Translations under genes and position numbers: made by a program
Notes under the pieces: generated by a model
Databases searched by the model: none
Told to the model about the DNA's origin: nothing
The model's input: only the letters and a program-made list of their open reading frames with translations
In this document: positions 16,426 through 26,300 of the stretch, one piece after another
Position numbering within the stretch: the first letter of the stretch is position 1
Layout: each line of letters begins with the position of its first letter
Assembly: GCA_947497945.1 (NCBI GenBank)
Contig: CANMIP010000005.1
Span: 124,001-188,000 of the forward strand
DNA: 64,000 nt
Source: an uncultured Tropicimonas sp.
Lineage (GTDB): Bacteria; Pseudomonadota; Alphaproteobacteria; Rhodobacterales; Rhodobacteraceae
Direction: 5' to 3'

Positions 16426-16478
16426 TTGACATGTTAATGTAAACATGTACGTTCGAGCAAGACATGTTTACATTAACA
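16426..16478 (+). promoter_or_regulatory. ltnD promoter with two inverted LacI-type operators
   Basis: A consensus -35 TTGACA (16426-16431) is followed after 16 bases by TACGTT as a -10. The element ACATGTTTACATTAACA occurs at 16462-16478, and its exact reverse complement at 16429-16445, that is, inside the promoter spacer. The two copies face each other about 33 bases apart, three helical turns. A dimeric or looped LacI-family repressor bound here would block the promoter. Confidence 0.8.
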
Positions 16479-16531
16479 CCCCGAGTCCCGCGACGGCATC
16501 AAATGCGGGTTCGGGAGGAGGAGAGGCAGCA

Positions 16532-17437
16532 ATGTCCGAAAAGCTGAACACCTGTGTTATCGGTCTTGGTTCGATTGGCTGGGGCGCTGGCGTCTCGCTG
16601 TTGCGCGAAGGGTTCCCGACAACGGCAGTGGATATCCGCTCCGAGGCGCTGGAGCGTTTCGTAGCCGAGGGTGGCGCAAAGGCCGACACGCCCGCCGAAG
16701 GGGCCGCGAGCGCGGATCTGGTCCTGGTCTTCGTGGTCAATGCCGCGCAGACCGAGACGGTGCTCTTTGGCGAAAACGGCGCTGTCGCGGCCGCGCGCCC
16801 CGGCACGACCTTCCTCATCGCCGTGACCATGCCGCCCTCGGCCATGGCCGATATCTGCGCGCGGCTGGAAGCCGCCGGCATGGTGGCAATCGACGCGCCG
16901 ACCTCCGGCGGATCGATCAAGGCCGGCAATGGCGAGACGACGCTGATGGCCTCCGGACCGGACGCGGCTTTCGAGGGCGTGATGCCGGCGCTTGAAGCCT
17001 TCACCGGACGGATCTACCGGCTCGGCGATACCTGCGGGCAGGGCAGCCGGGTGAAGATGATCAACCAGCTCCTCGCCGGCGTGCATATCGCCGCCATGGC
17101 TGAGGCGATGACGCTTGGCGCCAAGCTCGATGTCGATCTTGGCACGCTCTACGAGGTGATCACTGGCTCGGCCGGCAATTCCTGGATGTTCGAGAACCGG
17201 GGGCCGCATGTGGTCAATGGCGACTACACTGCGCATTCGGCCGTTGATATCTTCGTCAAGGATCTCGGAATCGTCACTTCCGAGGCCGGCGACGGCTGCC
17301 CGACGCCGCTTTCCGAGACTGCGCTGGCGTTGTTCAAGGAGGCGAGCGCGGCCGGTCTGGGCCGTCAGGACGATGCTGCCGTGGCCAAGATCCTGGCTGC
17401 GAAAGCAGGTGTGAAACTGCCGGGCGTCGAGGCCTGA
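16532..17437 (+). CDS. ltnD: L-threonate dehydrogenase (LtnD type)
   Basis: Beta-hydroxyacid dehydrogenase of 301 residues, expected to oxidise L-threonate (or D-erythronate) to the 2-oxo-tetronate with NAD. It has the nucleotide motif V-I-G-L-G-S-I-G-W-G-A-G, the substrate motif D-A-P-T-S-G-G-S and the catalytic Lys175 in G-S-R-V-K-M-I-N-Q. The G-S-I-G-W-G-A motif and its place as the first gene before otnK-otnC-otnI separate it from glxR-type reductases. ATG 16532 has an exceptional ribosome site (GGAGGAGGAGAGG) inside the LacI-controlled leader. The product would be isomerised by otnI, phosphorylated by otnK and decarboxylated by otnC. Confidence 0.9.
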   Translation: MSEKLNTCVIGLGSIGWGAGVSLLREGFPTTAVDIRSEALERFVAEGGAKADTPAEGAASADLVLVFVVNAAQTETVLFGENGAVAAARPGTTFLIAVTMPPSAMADICARLEAAGMVAIDAPTSGGSIKAGNGETTLMASGPDAAFEGVMPALEAFTGRIYRLGDTCGQGSRVKMINQLLAGVHIAAMAEAMTLGAKLDVDLGTLYEVITGSAGNSWMFENRGPHVVNGDYTAHSAVDIFVKDLGIVTSEAGDGCPTPLSETALALFKEASAAGLGRQDDAAVAKILAAKAGVKLPGVEA

Positions 17438-17503
17438 TCCAACATTGCCCGGTCGGCCAGGCGCTGGCCGGGACATTCAGAACTGTTCGAAGGGAAGAGG
17501 AAA

Positions 17504-18781
17504 ATGGGCGTCGTTCTTGGATGCATCGCAGACGATTTTACCGGGGCAACGGATCTTGCCGGGCTGCTTGCCCGCTCCGGTGTGAAGGTCTCGCTGAGGA
17601 TGGGGGTGCCGGAGGAGGCGCCCGAAGAGGCGGATGTCGCCGCTTTCGAGGTGATCGCGCTGAAATGCCGGACAGCGCCGGTCGCGGAGGCCGTGGCCGA
17701 GACCCGCGCGGCGCTGGACTGGCTCAGGCGCGCCGGTGCCGAGCGGTTCTTCTGGAAATACTGCTCGACCTTCGACAGCACCGCTGAGGGGAATATCGGC
17801 CCCGTCGCCGAGGCGCTGATGGAAGAACTGGGCACCAATCAGACCATCTACTGTCCGGCCTTCCCGGAAAATGGTCGCTCCATCTTCATGGGCAACCTCT
17901 TCGTCGGCGAACAGCCGATTGCCGAGAGCCCGATGAAGGATCATCCGTTGACCCCGATGCGCGACAGCAACCTGATGCGGCTGCTGGATCCGCAGGTGAA
18001 GGGCAAGACCGGGCTCGCCAACCGCCTGACTGTGGCGCGCGGACCCGAAGCGCTCAAGGCGCGCATGGCCGAACTTGCGGCAGTGGGCGTGAACCACGTC
18101 GTCGTCGATGCGGTGGCCGACGACGACCTCCGCATTATCGCCGAGGCCTGCTATGAGATGCCGCTCCTGACGGGCGGCAGCGCTGTCGCCATGCCGCTGC
18201 CCGAGCTGTACTTGAAACAAGGCACGATCACCGAGGCCGCCAAGCGCGCCTCCGCGCCGGATGTTGGCAAGGGCGCGATTGTTCTTTCCGGCAGCTGCTC
18301 GGCCCGGACCCGCGAACAGGTGGCCGACTTCCTGCCCAAGGCGGCGTCCTACCGGCTGGACCCGCTGGAGCTGTCCGCTAACGGGGCGCAAGCCGCGCGC
18401 GACTGGCTGGCCGCGCAAGAACCCGGACAGACCTGCATCGTCTATGCGACGGCCGAGCCGGAAGACGTTGCCCGCGTTCAGGCCGAGCTTGGCGTTGCCG
18501 AGGCTGGCGAACTTGTCGAAGCCGCGCTCGCACAGCTCGCCACGGATGCGCTGGAGCAGGGCGCGCGGCGCTTCGTGATCGCCGGCGGCGAGACCTCCGG
18601 CGCCGTCACCAAGGCGCTGGGCGTCACGGCTATGGAAATTGGCGAGGAAATCGCGCCGGGCGTTCCCTGGACCTGGTGCGAAAGCAAGGGCGAGCGCATC
18701 GCCATGACGCTGAAATCCGGCAATTTCGGCGGCGTCGGCTTCTTCTCCGAAGCGCTGGCCAAGCTGGACGCCATGTCATGA
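17504..18781 (+). CDS. otnK: 3-oxo-tetronate kinase (four-carbon acid sugar kinase, DUF1537)
   Basis: ATP-dependent kinase of 425 residues phosphorylating 3-oxo-tetronate at C4. It shows the family's two domains: an N-terminal substrate domain starting I-A-D-D-F-T-G-A-T-D-L-A-G, and a C-terminal nucleotide domain with V-L-S-G-S-C-S, G-G-E-T-S-G-A-V and K-S-G-N-F-G-G near the end. Start ATG 17504 sits behind GAAGAGGAAA, 66 bases after ltnD. Its stop overlaps otnC as ATGA. The gene order ltnD-otnK-otnC-otnI is the described threonate/erythronate catabolic operon. Confidence 0.93.
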   Translation: MGVVLGCIADDFTGATDLAGLLARSGVKVSLRMGVPEEAPEEADVAAFEVIALKCRTAPVAEAVAETRAALDWLRRAGAERFFWKYCSTFDSTAEGNIGPVAEALMEELGTNQTIYCPAFPENGRSIFMGNLFVGEQPIAESPMKDHPLTPMRDSNLMRLLDPQVKGKTGLANRLTVARGPEALKARMAELAAVGVNHVVVDAVADDDLRIIAEACYEMPLLTGGSAVAMPLPELYLKQGTITEAAKRASAPDVGKGAIVLSGSCSARTREQVADFLPKAASYRLDPLELSANGAQAARDWLAAQEPGQTCIVYATAEPEDVARVQAELGVAEAGELVEAALAQLATDALEQGARRFVIAGGETSGAVTKALGVTAMEIGEEIAPGVPWTWCESKGERIAMTLKSGNFGGVGFFSEALAKLDAMS

Positions 18782-19434
18782 CCGCCGAAACCCGCCTACG
18801 CGAGCAGGTCTGCCTGCTGGCCAAATCGCTCTATGACCGGGGGCTGACCCCCGGCGCGAGCGGCAATATCTCGGCGCGCCTTGAGGATGGCCGGCTTCTC
18901 GTGACCCCCACGGGAAGCTGCTTCGGACGGCTCGATCCGGCGCGGCTGGCCGTGTTGGACGCAGAGGGTCACGCCCATGTCGAGGGCGACAAGCCGACCA
19001 AGGAGGTGGCGCTCCACGCCGCCTTCTACGAGACCCGCCCCGCCCAGACCGGCGCGGTGGTCCACCTGCATTCCACGCATTCGGTCGCGCTCTCCCTGCT
19101 GCCCGAGACCGACCCCGACGACATGCTGCCGCCCCTGACGGCCTACGGCATCATGAAGCTCGGCAAGGTGAAGCTGCTGCCCTATTTCATGCCGGGCGAC
19201 CCGGCGATGGGCGACGCGATCCGTGGGTTGGCGGGAAAGCGCAGTGCCGTGGTGCTGGCCAATCACGGACCTGTCGTTGCCGGCAAGGATCTCGAAGCGG
19301 CCTGCTACGCGATGGAAGACCTCGAAGAGACCGCCAGGCTCGCCATGCTGACCCGTGGCCTCAACCCGCAAATGCTGAACGCGGCCCAGATCCAGGGCCT
19401 CGTGACCAAGTTCAACGTCGAATGGGACGACTGA
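18778..19434 (+). CDS. otnC: 3-oxo-tetronate 4-phosphate decarboxylase (class II aldolase fold)
   Basis: Zinc-dependent class II aldolase/adducin-family protein of 218 residues which decarboxylates 3-oxo-tetronate 4-phosphate to dihydroxyacetone phosphate. Visible are the phosphate-binding G-A-S-G-N-I-S-A-R near residue 22, the catalytic Glu in K-E-V-A-L-H, the zinc histidines in H-L-H-S-T-H, and a third metal His in L-A-N-H-G-P-V-V. The ATG overlaps the otnK stop by four bases. The following otnI begins one base after this stop, so the three are tightly coupled. Confidence 0.92.
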   Translation: MTAETRLREQVCLLAKSLYDRGLTPGASGNISARLEDGRLLVTPTGSCFGRLDPARLAVLDAEGHAHVEGDKPTKEVALHAAFYETRPAQTGAVVHLHSTHSVALSLLPETDPDDMLPPLTAYGIMKLGKVKLLPYFMPGDPAMGDAIRGLAGKRSAVVLANHGPVVAGKDLEAACYAMEDLEETARLAMLTRGLNPQMLNAAQIQGLVTKFNVEWDD

Positions 19435-19435
19435 T

Positions 19436-20191
19436 ATGACCCGATTTTCCGCCAATCTCGGATTCCTCTGGAACGAGCTTTCGCTGCCAGACGCGATCCG
19501 CGCCGCCAAGTCGGCCGGTTTCGACGCTGTGGAGTGCCACTGGCCCTACGAGACACCCGCCGCCGATGTGGCCGCGGCCCTGCAAGAGACCGGCCTGACC
19601 ATGCTCGGGCTCAACACGACGCGCGGCAATCCCGGCGAGAACGGTCTCACGGCGCTGCCCGGGCGCGACGTCGAAGCGCGCGCGGCCATCGATCAGTCGA
19701 TTGCCTATGCAAAGGCGATCGGCACGCCGAATATCCATGTCATGGCTGGCTTTGCGACCGGTGACGCGGCGCATGCCACTTTCGTCGAAAATCTCCGCTA
19801 TGCCTGCGACACGGCCGCCGGGGACAACATCACGATCCTGATCGAGCCGTTGAATCGCTATGACGCGCCGGGCTATTTCCTCGGAACGAGCGCGCAGGCG
19901 GCCGAGATCATCGCCGAGGTGGATCGGCCCAACCTCAAGCTCATGTTCGACTGCTATCACCTGCAAATCATGGAAGGCGATCTGACCCGCCTGCTGGTCG
20001 ATCGGCTGCCGATCACCGGCCATGTCCAGTTCGCCTCCGTGCCCGAGCGCACCGAGCCGGACTGTGGCGAGATCAACTACACGCATATCTTCGCCCATCT
20101 CGAGAGCCTCGGCTACGACGCCCCGCTTGGCGCCGAATACAAACCCCGGGGAACGACGGAGGAAGGGCTTTCCTGGATGAGCAGCCTGTAA
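19436..20191 (+). CDS. otnI: 2-oxo-tetronate isomerase
   Basis: TIM-barrel isomerase of the hydroxypyruvate isomerase family, 251 residues, converting 2-oxo-tetronate to 3-oxo-tetronate for otnK. It has the F-S-A-N-L-G-F-L-W start, the metal Glu in I-E-P-L-N-R-Y-D-A-P-G-Y-F, F-D-C-Y-H-L-Q-I-M-E-G-D and the late C-G-E-I-N-Y. Where Hyi has L-H-N-L-P-A-G-D-W, this protein has L-N-T-T-R-G-N, the substitution expected for OtnI. It is the last gene of the operon and converges on a GntR gene with a hairpin between them. Confidence 0.9.
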   Translation: MTRFSANLGFLWNELSLPDAIRAAKSAGFDAVECHWPYETPAADVAAALQETGLTMLGLNTTRGNPGENGLTALPGRDVEARAAIDQSIAYAKAIGTPNIHVMAGFATGDAAHATFVENLRYACDTAAGDNITILIEPLNRYDAPGYFLGTSAQAAEIIAEVDRPNLKLMFDCYHLQIMEGDLTRLLVDRLPITGHVQFASVPERTEPDCGEINYTHIFAHLESLGYDAPLGAEYKPRGTTEEGLSWMSSL

Positions 20192-20208
20192 CGGAATGCG
20201 GACGGAGC

Positions 20209-20226
20209 GGGCGCCGCGCGGTGCCC
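20209..20226. terminator. Hairpin between otnI and GntR
   Basis: GGGCGCC (20209-20215), loop GCGC, then GGTGCCC (20220-20226), a 7-base stem with one G-T pair, located between two converging genes. No T-run follows, so it is a weak terminator candidate. Confidence 0.4.
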
Positions 20227-20238
20227 CTCCGGCCGGAG

Positions 20239-20976
20239 TTACTTCATGCCGGCGCGCAGCAGCACCATGATCGAGCTGTCGAAATGCTCCGACATGGCGT
20301 TTTCCGCGGCTTCCGGATCCTTCGCGACAACCGCCTGTGCCACCCGTTCGTGGCAGCCGATATTGTCGAGCCAGGCCTCGTAATTCCCCCGCGCCCGCCA
20401 GCCGATATCCCAGGTTTGCCGGGTTATGACGCGGAAACTGTCCACGAAGATCGAATAGAGCGGGTTGCCCGAGGCGCGGGCAATGATCTCGTGAAACAGG
20501 ATGTCCAGTTCCATCACCCGTGCCGACTTCCCGGCCTTGACCGCCGCATACATGCCCTCGATCACCGTCAGCAACTCCCGCGCATCGGCTTCGCTGCGAT
20601 GAAGCGCGGCCAGGCTGACCGCGCGCATCTCGATCGTGCGCCGCGCCTCCTGGATCTGCACGACCGAAACCTGTTCGGTATGCACGATATGATCGATGAT
20701 CGCGCTCAGTGCCTCGGCTGTCGGGCCGGCCACGCGCGCGCGGCGGCCGTTTCCGACCTCGATGATTCGAAGTGCGGCCAAGCCGCGCATCGCTTCCCGC
20801 GCCACGGTCCGGGACACGCCGAACTCCGAGGAAATCGCCGCTTCCGCCGGAATCACGTCCCCGGGCTTTAACCCGTTGTCCTGAATAAGCTTTCGTATCC
20901 CCAGCATCGTCTGTTCCACGAGGCTGGTGGGTTTTTCGGCATCGAAGGGCACAAATTGTATGACAGGATCTTGCAT
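20239..20976 (-). CDS. FadR-subfamily GntR regulator (FCD domain)
   Basis: DNA-binding regulator of 245 residues. The winged helix includes G-D-V-I-P-A-E-A-A-I-S-S-E-F-G-V-S and R-T-V-A-R-E-A-M-R-G-L; the FCD sensor domain follows with E-A-R-R-T-I-E-M-R, D-I-L-F-H-E-I-I-A-R-A-S-G-N and a late H-F-D. It is divergent from the IlvD/Edd dehydratase across a 349-base spacer, and its own start overlaps an imperfect GTAT-N4-ATAC palindrome, so it probably represses itself and the dehydratase. The subfamily usually senses sugar acids or short carboxylates, which agrees with the neighbours. Confidence 0.88.
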   Translation of the reverse strand: MQDPVIQFVPFDAEKPTSLVEQTMLGIRKLIQDNGLKPGDVIPAEAAISSEFGVSRTVAREAMRGLAALRIIEVGNGRRARVAGPTAEALSAIIDHIVHTEQVSVVQIQEARRTIEMRAVSLAALHRSEADARELLTVIEGMYAAVKAGKSARVMELDILFHEIIARASGNPLYSIFVDSFRVITRQTWDIGWRARGNYEAWLDNIGCHERVAQAVVAKDPEAAENAMSEHFDSSIMVLLRAGMK

Positions 20977-20979
20977 TTG

Positions 20980-20991
20980 GTATTACTATAC
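20980..20991. promoter_or_regulatory. Candidate GntR operator GTAT-TACT-ATAC
   Basis: Short inverted repeat four bases upstream of the FadR-type GntR start, in an AT-rich promoter region. Its arms match the ends of GTATAC-type sites elsewhere in the window. The remainder of the 20977-21325 spacer contains only the SDR remnant described at 21144. Confidence 0.4.
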
Positions 20992-21143
20992 ACGTCAAAT
21001 CATCCTTCACAATATCGCATTGCTGTCATAACAAACCGGGAAGAGATGATCGATCGAGTCAGAACGCCCTACCGGGGCCGCACTCCGCCGGATTGTGCCG
21101 AGTTTGGCGGCCGCCGCTCGGAAACTTGAGGAGTACAGCGAGA

Positions 21144-21236
21144 ATGAGCACCGATCCGATCGATCTTTCCGGAAGGGCTGCCCTGATCGCCGGATCCTCG
21201 CGCTGCCCGGTTCGGGCCATGACCTCGGCGCTCTGA
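21144..21236 (+). pseudogene. N-terminal remnant of a short-chain dehydrogenase
   Basis: ATG 21144, preceded by GAGGAG, starts a 30-codon frame. Its first 20 residues read as a textbook SDR N-terminus (the [14 protein letters not shown] stretch, compared with D-L-S-G-R-V-A-L-I-T-G-S-S-R in intact genes). The glycine-rich loop that should follow is broken and the frame ends almost at once, although an R-A-M remnant is still visible. No later part of an SDR exists before the dehydratase start 90 bases on. It looks like a deleted sugar-dehydrogenase gene whose promoter region and ribosome site survive. Confidence 0.6.
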
Positions 21237-21325
21237 CATGGCGGCCCTCTCGCACCAACCCTCTTTCAACGAACTTGTCCGACGGTGTTTCGCCTCGGAC
21301 ATATCCACCGAACATGGAGAGTGAC

Positions 21326-23107
21326 ATGAAACTTCGTTCGCAGGCCTGGTTTGACGATCCTGAAGATCCGGGTTCAACCGCGATTTATGTCGAGCGGTAC
21401 CTGAATTACGGGCTCACCCGCGAAGAGCTGCAATCGGGCAAGCCGATCATCGGCATCGCACAGACCGGCAATGACCTCTCGCCCTGTAATCGCCACCATA
21501 TCGAGCTGGCCAAGCGGGTCCGTGAAGGCATCCGTTCGGCGGGCGGTATCTGCTTCGAGTTCCCGGTGCACCCGATCCAGGAAACCGGAAAGCGGCCCAC
21601 CGCGGCGCTCGACCGCAACCTCGCCTATCTCGGCCTCGTCGAGACACTCTACGGCTACCCGATCGACGGTGTCGTGCTGACCATCGGCTGCGACAAGACC
21701 ACCCCGGCGCTGCTCATGGCCGCCGCCACGGTCAATATCCCGTCCATCGCGCTGTCCGTCGGCCCGATGCTGAATGGCTGGCACAAGGGCAAGCGCGCCG
21801 GCTCCGGCGTCGTGATCTGGGACGGCCGCGAGATGCTCGCGCGCGGTGAGATCGATAACGAGGAATTCATGGAAATGGCAGCCAACAGCGCGCCGTCTGT
21901 CGGCTATTGCAACACGATGGGCACGGCCAGCACCATGAACAGCCTTGCCGAGGCACTCGGCATGCAGCTTCCCGGCGGCGCGTCTATCCCGGCCCCCTAT
22001 CGCGAACGCGGCCAGATCTCCTATCGCACCGGTGAACGGATCGTGGAGATGGTCAAGGAGGACCTCAAACCCTCCGACATCATGACCCGCGAAGCCTTCG
22101 AGAACGCCATCGTGGTGAACTCGGCCATCGGCGGTTCGACCAATGCGCCGATCCACCTGACGGCCATCGCCAGTCATCTCGGCTTGGAGCTGTGCAATGA
22201 CGACTGGCAGACGCTTGGCCACAAGATCCCGCTCCTGGCCAATGTGCAGCCGGCCGGCGAATATCTCTCCGAGGACTTCCACCTTGCCGGCGGCATTCCG
22301 GGTGTTGTCTCCGAACTGATGGGGGCGAACGCCCTGCCGCACCCGGGCGCCGTGACGGTGAGCGGCAAGTCCTTCTCCGAGATCTACGGCGACGCCGAGG
22401 TGACCAACCCCGAGGTTATCCGTCCCTTTGCCGATCCGTTGAAAGAGGCGGCCGGTTTCGTCAATCTCAAGGGCAATCTCTTCGACAGCGCGATCATGAA
22501 GACCTCGGTCATTTCCGAGGACTTCCGGGCGCGTTACCTGTCCAAGGACGGAGATCTCGATGCCTTCGAAGGCCGCGCGGTCGTGTTCGAAGGCCCTGAA
22601 GACTACCACGCTACCATCGAAGACCCGGCTCTGGAGATCGACGAGCACTGCATCCTCGTCATTCGAGGCACCGGCCCGATCGGCTATCCCGGCGGTGCCG
22701 AGGTGGTGAACATGCAGCCGCCCGCTGCCCTGCTCAAGCGTGGCATCGACGCGCTGCCCTGCATCGGAGACGGCCGTCAGTCCGGCACTTCCGGCTCGCC
22801 CTCGATCCTGAACGCGGCGCCGGAAGCGGCGGCGATGGGCGGGCTCGCGCTGGTGAAATCCGGCGACCGGCTGCGGATCGATCTAAAGGACGGGTCGGCC
22901 AATATCCTGGTCTCCGACGAGGAACTGGCGGCGCGCCGCAGCGCGCTCGAGGCCGAAGGCGGCTTTGCCTTCGCCGCGCACCAGACCCCCTGGCAGGAGA
23001 TCCAGCGCTCGATGGTCGACCAGTTCGACAAGGGCATGGTGCTGAAACCGGCGGTCAAATACCAGAAGATCGCTCAAACCAAGGGCTTGCCGCGCAACAG
23101 CCACTGA
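21326..23107 (+). CDS. IlvD/Edd-family sugar-acid dehydratase
   Basis: Iron-sulfur dehydratase of 593 residues, of the pentonate branch of the IlvD/Edd family (L-arabinonate or D-xylonate dehydratases), giving a 2-keto-3-deoxy sugar acid. Cluster cysteines are visible in [16 protein letters not shown] and [12 protein letters not shown], and the family's [13 protein letters not shown] loop is intact. ATG 21326 is preferred; ATG 21314 in the same frame adds four residues. It is divergent from the FadR-type regulator and ends at a strong terminator. With the ketoglutarate-semialdehyde dehydrogenase at 13043 it supplies two of the steps of a Weimberg-type pathway. Substrate stereochemistry cannot be read from sequence. 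Confidence 0.88.
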   Translation: MKLRSQAWFDDPEDPGSTAIYVERYLNYGLTREELQSGKPIIGIAQTGNDLSPCNRHHIELAKRVREGIRSAGGICFEFPVHPIQETGKRPTAALDRNLAYLGLVETLYGYPIDGVVLTIGCDKTTPALLMAAATVNIPSIALSVGPMLNGWHKGKRAGSGVVIWDGREMLARGEIDNEEFMEMAANSAPSVGYCNTMGTASTMNSLAEALGMQLPGGASIPAPYRERGQISYRTGERIVEMVKEDLKPSDIMTREAFENAIVVNSAIGGSTNAPIHLTAIASHLGLELCNDDWQTLGHKIPLLANVQPAGEYLSEDFHLAGGIPGVVSELMGANALPHPGAVTVSGKSFSEIYGDAEVTNPEVIRPFADPLKEAAGFVNLKGNLFDSAIMKTSVISEDFRARYLSKDGDLDAFEGRAVVFEGPEDYHATIEDPALEIDEHCILVIRGTGPIGYPGGAEVVNMQPPAALLKRGIDALPCIGDGRQSGTSGSPSILNAAPEAAAMGGLALVKSGDRLRIDLKDGSANILVSDEELAARRSALEAEGGFAFAAHQTPWQEIQRSMVDQFDKGMVLKPAVKYQKIAQTKGLPRNSH

Positions 23108-23160
23108 GGCGTGCCGGGTCCCGGGGACGGCTTCGGCCGTCTCCATGCGTTTCCAACCAC

Positions 23161-23191
23161 AAAAGCCGCGTCCCGTCCGGGCGCGGCTTTT
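23161..23191 (+). terminator. Terminator of the dehydratase gene
   Basis: AAAAGCCGCG (23161-23170) pairs with CGCGGCTTTT (23182-23191), followed by CCCGTTTTTCG. Confidence 0.85.
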
Positions 23192-23397
23192 CCCGTTTTT
23201 CGTTGTCGGCCAGCGCGGTGTGGTCCGCCCTGGCGCATTCTCCATATGCGACGGACAGTTCTTATCCGGGCGTCGTGGCAAAATAACCGCTCGATTTTTG
23301 TGCAGCGAGCGAGCATCGTCAGGTCAACGTGCTGCGCAACGGGAACGAGTCCGAACCGGTTGAGTGCGTGGCGCTGCATGGTTTCCGGGAGGATGGG

Positions 23398-26300
23398 ATG
23401 ACCAAGACCGAAGACGCTCTGTTCCACGAAAAACTGGACGAAATCCGCGCAATCGCGGTCGAGCGGCTGGACAAGGCGGATCGCGAGAGTTTCCTGACGG
23501 CGATCGATCTTCTCTTCGCCCGGGCATCTATGGAAGATTTCGAGGGGCGCAGTTGCGAGGAAATCTACGGTTCGGCATTGGCGTTGTGGAAGTTCTCTGC
23601 CCGCCGCGATGCCGGCGAAGCACGGGTGCGGATCTACAATCCGCGCATGTCCGAGCATGGCTGGGAGTGCTCGCACACGGTGCTGGAAATCGTCAATGAC
23701 GACATGCCCTTCCTCGTGGATTCCTTGACCTCCTACCTGACGGTGCAGGGGCTGGCGATCCACACGCTGATCCACCCGCTCGTGACCCTGCGCCGCAACA
23801 AGGCGGGCGAACGCGTGGAACTGGTGCCGGCCGGCACCGAGGGTGGCACGCGCGAATCCTTGATCCAGGTCCAGGTCGACCAGATCGGGGACGCGGCGCG
23901 GTTGGCGCGCTGCGAAGCCGAGATCGCGCAGGTGATGCGGGACGTGCGGGTTTCGGTCAAGGACTGGCGGCCCATTCTGATCCGGCTCGGCGAAGTCACC
24001 GGGGCGCTGAAGGAGAACGCGCCTGCCGAGACGCAGGATGTGACCGAAGAGGTTGTGGAGTTCCTCGACTGGCTCTCCGAGAACCATTTCACCTTCCTGG
24101 GGTACCGCGAATACGAGACGCGCGGTGAAACGCCCTCGGTGCAACGGGTCGAGAACAGCGGGCTCGGGTTGATGCGGGACCCGGACTTCACGGTGCTGCG
24201 CGACCTCGAAGGCAGTTTCTCCGATTGGTCCCCCGAGATGGACGCCTTCACCACCGATCGCTCTCCTCTGATGATCATCAAGTCCAACCGCCGCTCGACG
24301 GTTCACCGGCCCACGCATTTCGACCTGATCGGGGTCAAGCGCTTCGACGCAAAGGGCAACATGACCGGCGCCCATGTCTTTGTCGGCCACTTCACGGCCA
24401 CCGCCTATAACCGCAGCCCGCGCCAGATCCCGCTCTTGCGGCAGAAAGTCGAGCGGCTGGTCGAGCGCTCCGGTTTCCCCTCCGACAGCCACGACGCAAA
24501 GACGCTGGCCCATGTGTTGGGAATCTATCCGCGCGACGAGCTGTTCCAGAGCTCGGACGCGCAACTCCACGAAAACGCGATGGCCGCGCTGCACCTGACG
24601 ATCCGACCGCGCACCCGGCTGTTGGTCCGGCCCGACCGGTTCGGGCGCTTCGTCTCCTGCCTCGTCTATGTGCCGCGCGAGCGTTACAACACCGAATTGC
24701 GGACCAGGATCGGCGATATCCTTGCCGAAGAGTTCGACGGCCGGATCGCCACCTGGACTCCGAGTTTCGACGAGGTGTTGGCGCGGGTGCATTACGTGAT
24801 CGCGCTGCATGTTGGAAACGTGGCCACTGCGCATGACGTGACCACCATCGAGGAACGGATTCTCGGCGCGGTGCGCAGTTGGGGCGATCACTTGCGGACC
24901 GCGTTGATCGAGCGGAGGGGGGAATCCGAAGGCAACCGATTGCACGCACTCTACGGAGCCGGGTTTGCCGCCTCCTATCGCGACGAGTTCAACGCTGTCT
25001 CCGCAATAACCGATATCGAAAAGATGGAGCAGCTCAAAGGCGGGGCCGATCTCGAGTTGAGATTCTACCGTCGGTTGGAAGATCCCGAGCGGAACGTGCG
25101 CTTCAAGCTCTACCGGATGGGCTGCTCCGTGCCGCTGTCCGACGCGTTGCCGATCCTCGAACATATGGGCTTCCGGATCCAGGAGGAGCACCCGTTCCGC
25201 ATCGACCGCGAAGACGCCGTAATCTGGATGCACGATTTCCACATGGAATCCGCCGATGGCGCGCCGATTGATCTCGCCAATCTTCGCGACAAGCTGGAGA
25301 CGGCCTTCGCGGAGCTCTGGGCCGGGGAGGTGGATGACGACCGGTTGAACCGGCTTGTGCTCGTCGCCGGTCTGACGGTGCGGCAGACGGCGCTGCTGCG
25401 CGCCTATGGCGGCTTCCTGCGGCAGGCGAACATCCCCTATTCCATGCCTTACATGCAGGACGCGCTGATCGAGAACCCGGAGATCGCCCGCAAGCTGGTG
25501 GCGCTGTTCCAGGCGCTTTTCGATCCTGCCGACGGGGTGGAGTCCAACAGGCGCGTGGCTCGGGCGGAGGAGATCTCGGGTGAGATCGAGGCCGCGCTCG
25601 AATCCGTGGCCCGGCTCGATTTCGACCAGATCCTGCGCCGCTTCCGCAATGCCATCCTATCGACCCTGCGCACCAATTACTTCCAGCCGGGCGAGGGCGG
25701 GGCGACAAAGCCCTACATGTCCTTCAAGTTCGATTGCGCCCAGCTTGACGCCCTGCCGCTGCCGCGCCCCTGGCGGGAGATCTATGTCTTCTCCACCGCC
25801 GTCGAGGGCGTGCATCTGCGCTATGGCCCGGTCGCGCGCGGTGGGCTTCGTTGGTCGGATCGCAAGGAAGATTACCGCACCGAGGTGCTCGGGCTGGTGA
25901 AGGCGCAGCAGGTCAAGAATGCCGTCATCGTGCCGGTGGGGTCCAAGGGCGGCTTCCTGCCCAAACACCTCCCGGTGGGCGGGACGCGCGACGAGGTGGT
26001 GGCCGAGGCGGTGCGCTGCTATCGCATCTTCCTCTCCGGCATGCTCGATATCACCGACAATATCGTCGATGCCGAGATCGTGCCGCCGCAAGCGGTGATC
26101 CGCCGCGACCCGGATGATCCCTATCTTGTCGTCGCCGCCGACAAGGGAACAGCGACCTTCTCCGACTATGCCAATGCGCTGGCCGTCGACTACGGCTTCT
26201 GGCTCGGCGACGCCTTCGCTTCGGGCGGCTCCAACGGCTATGACCACAAGGGCATGGGCATCACCGCCAAGGGCGCCTGGGAGGCCGTGAAGCGGCATTT

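Noticed and set aside
23074-25242. 722-codon minus frame inside the glutamate dehydrogenase
   Set aside because: Antisense of an intact, full-length conserved enzyme with no ribosome site.
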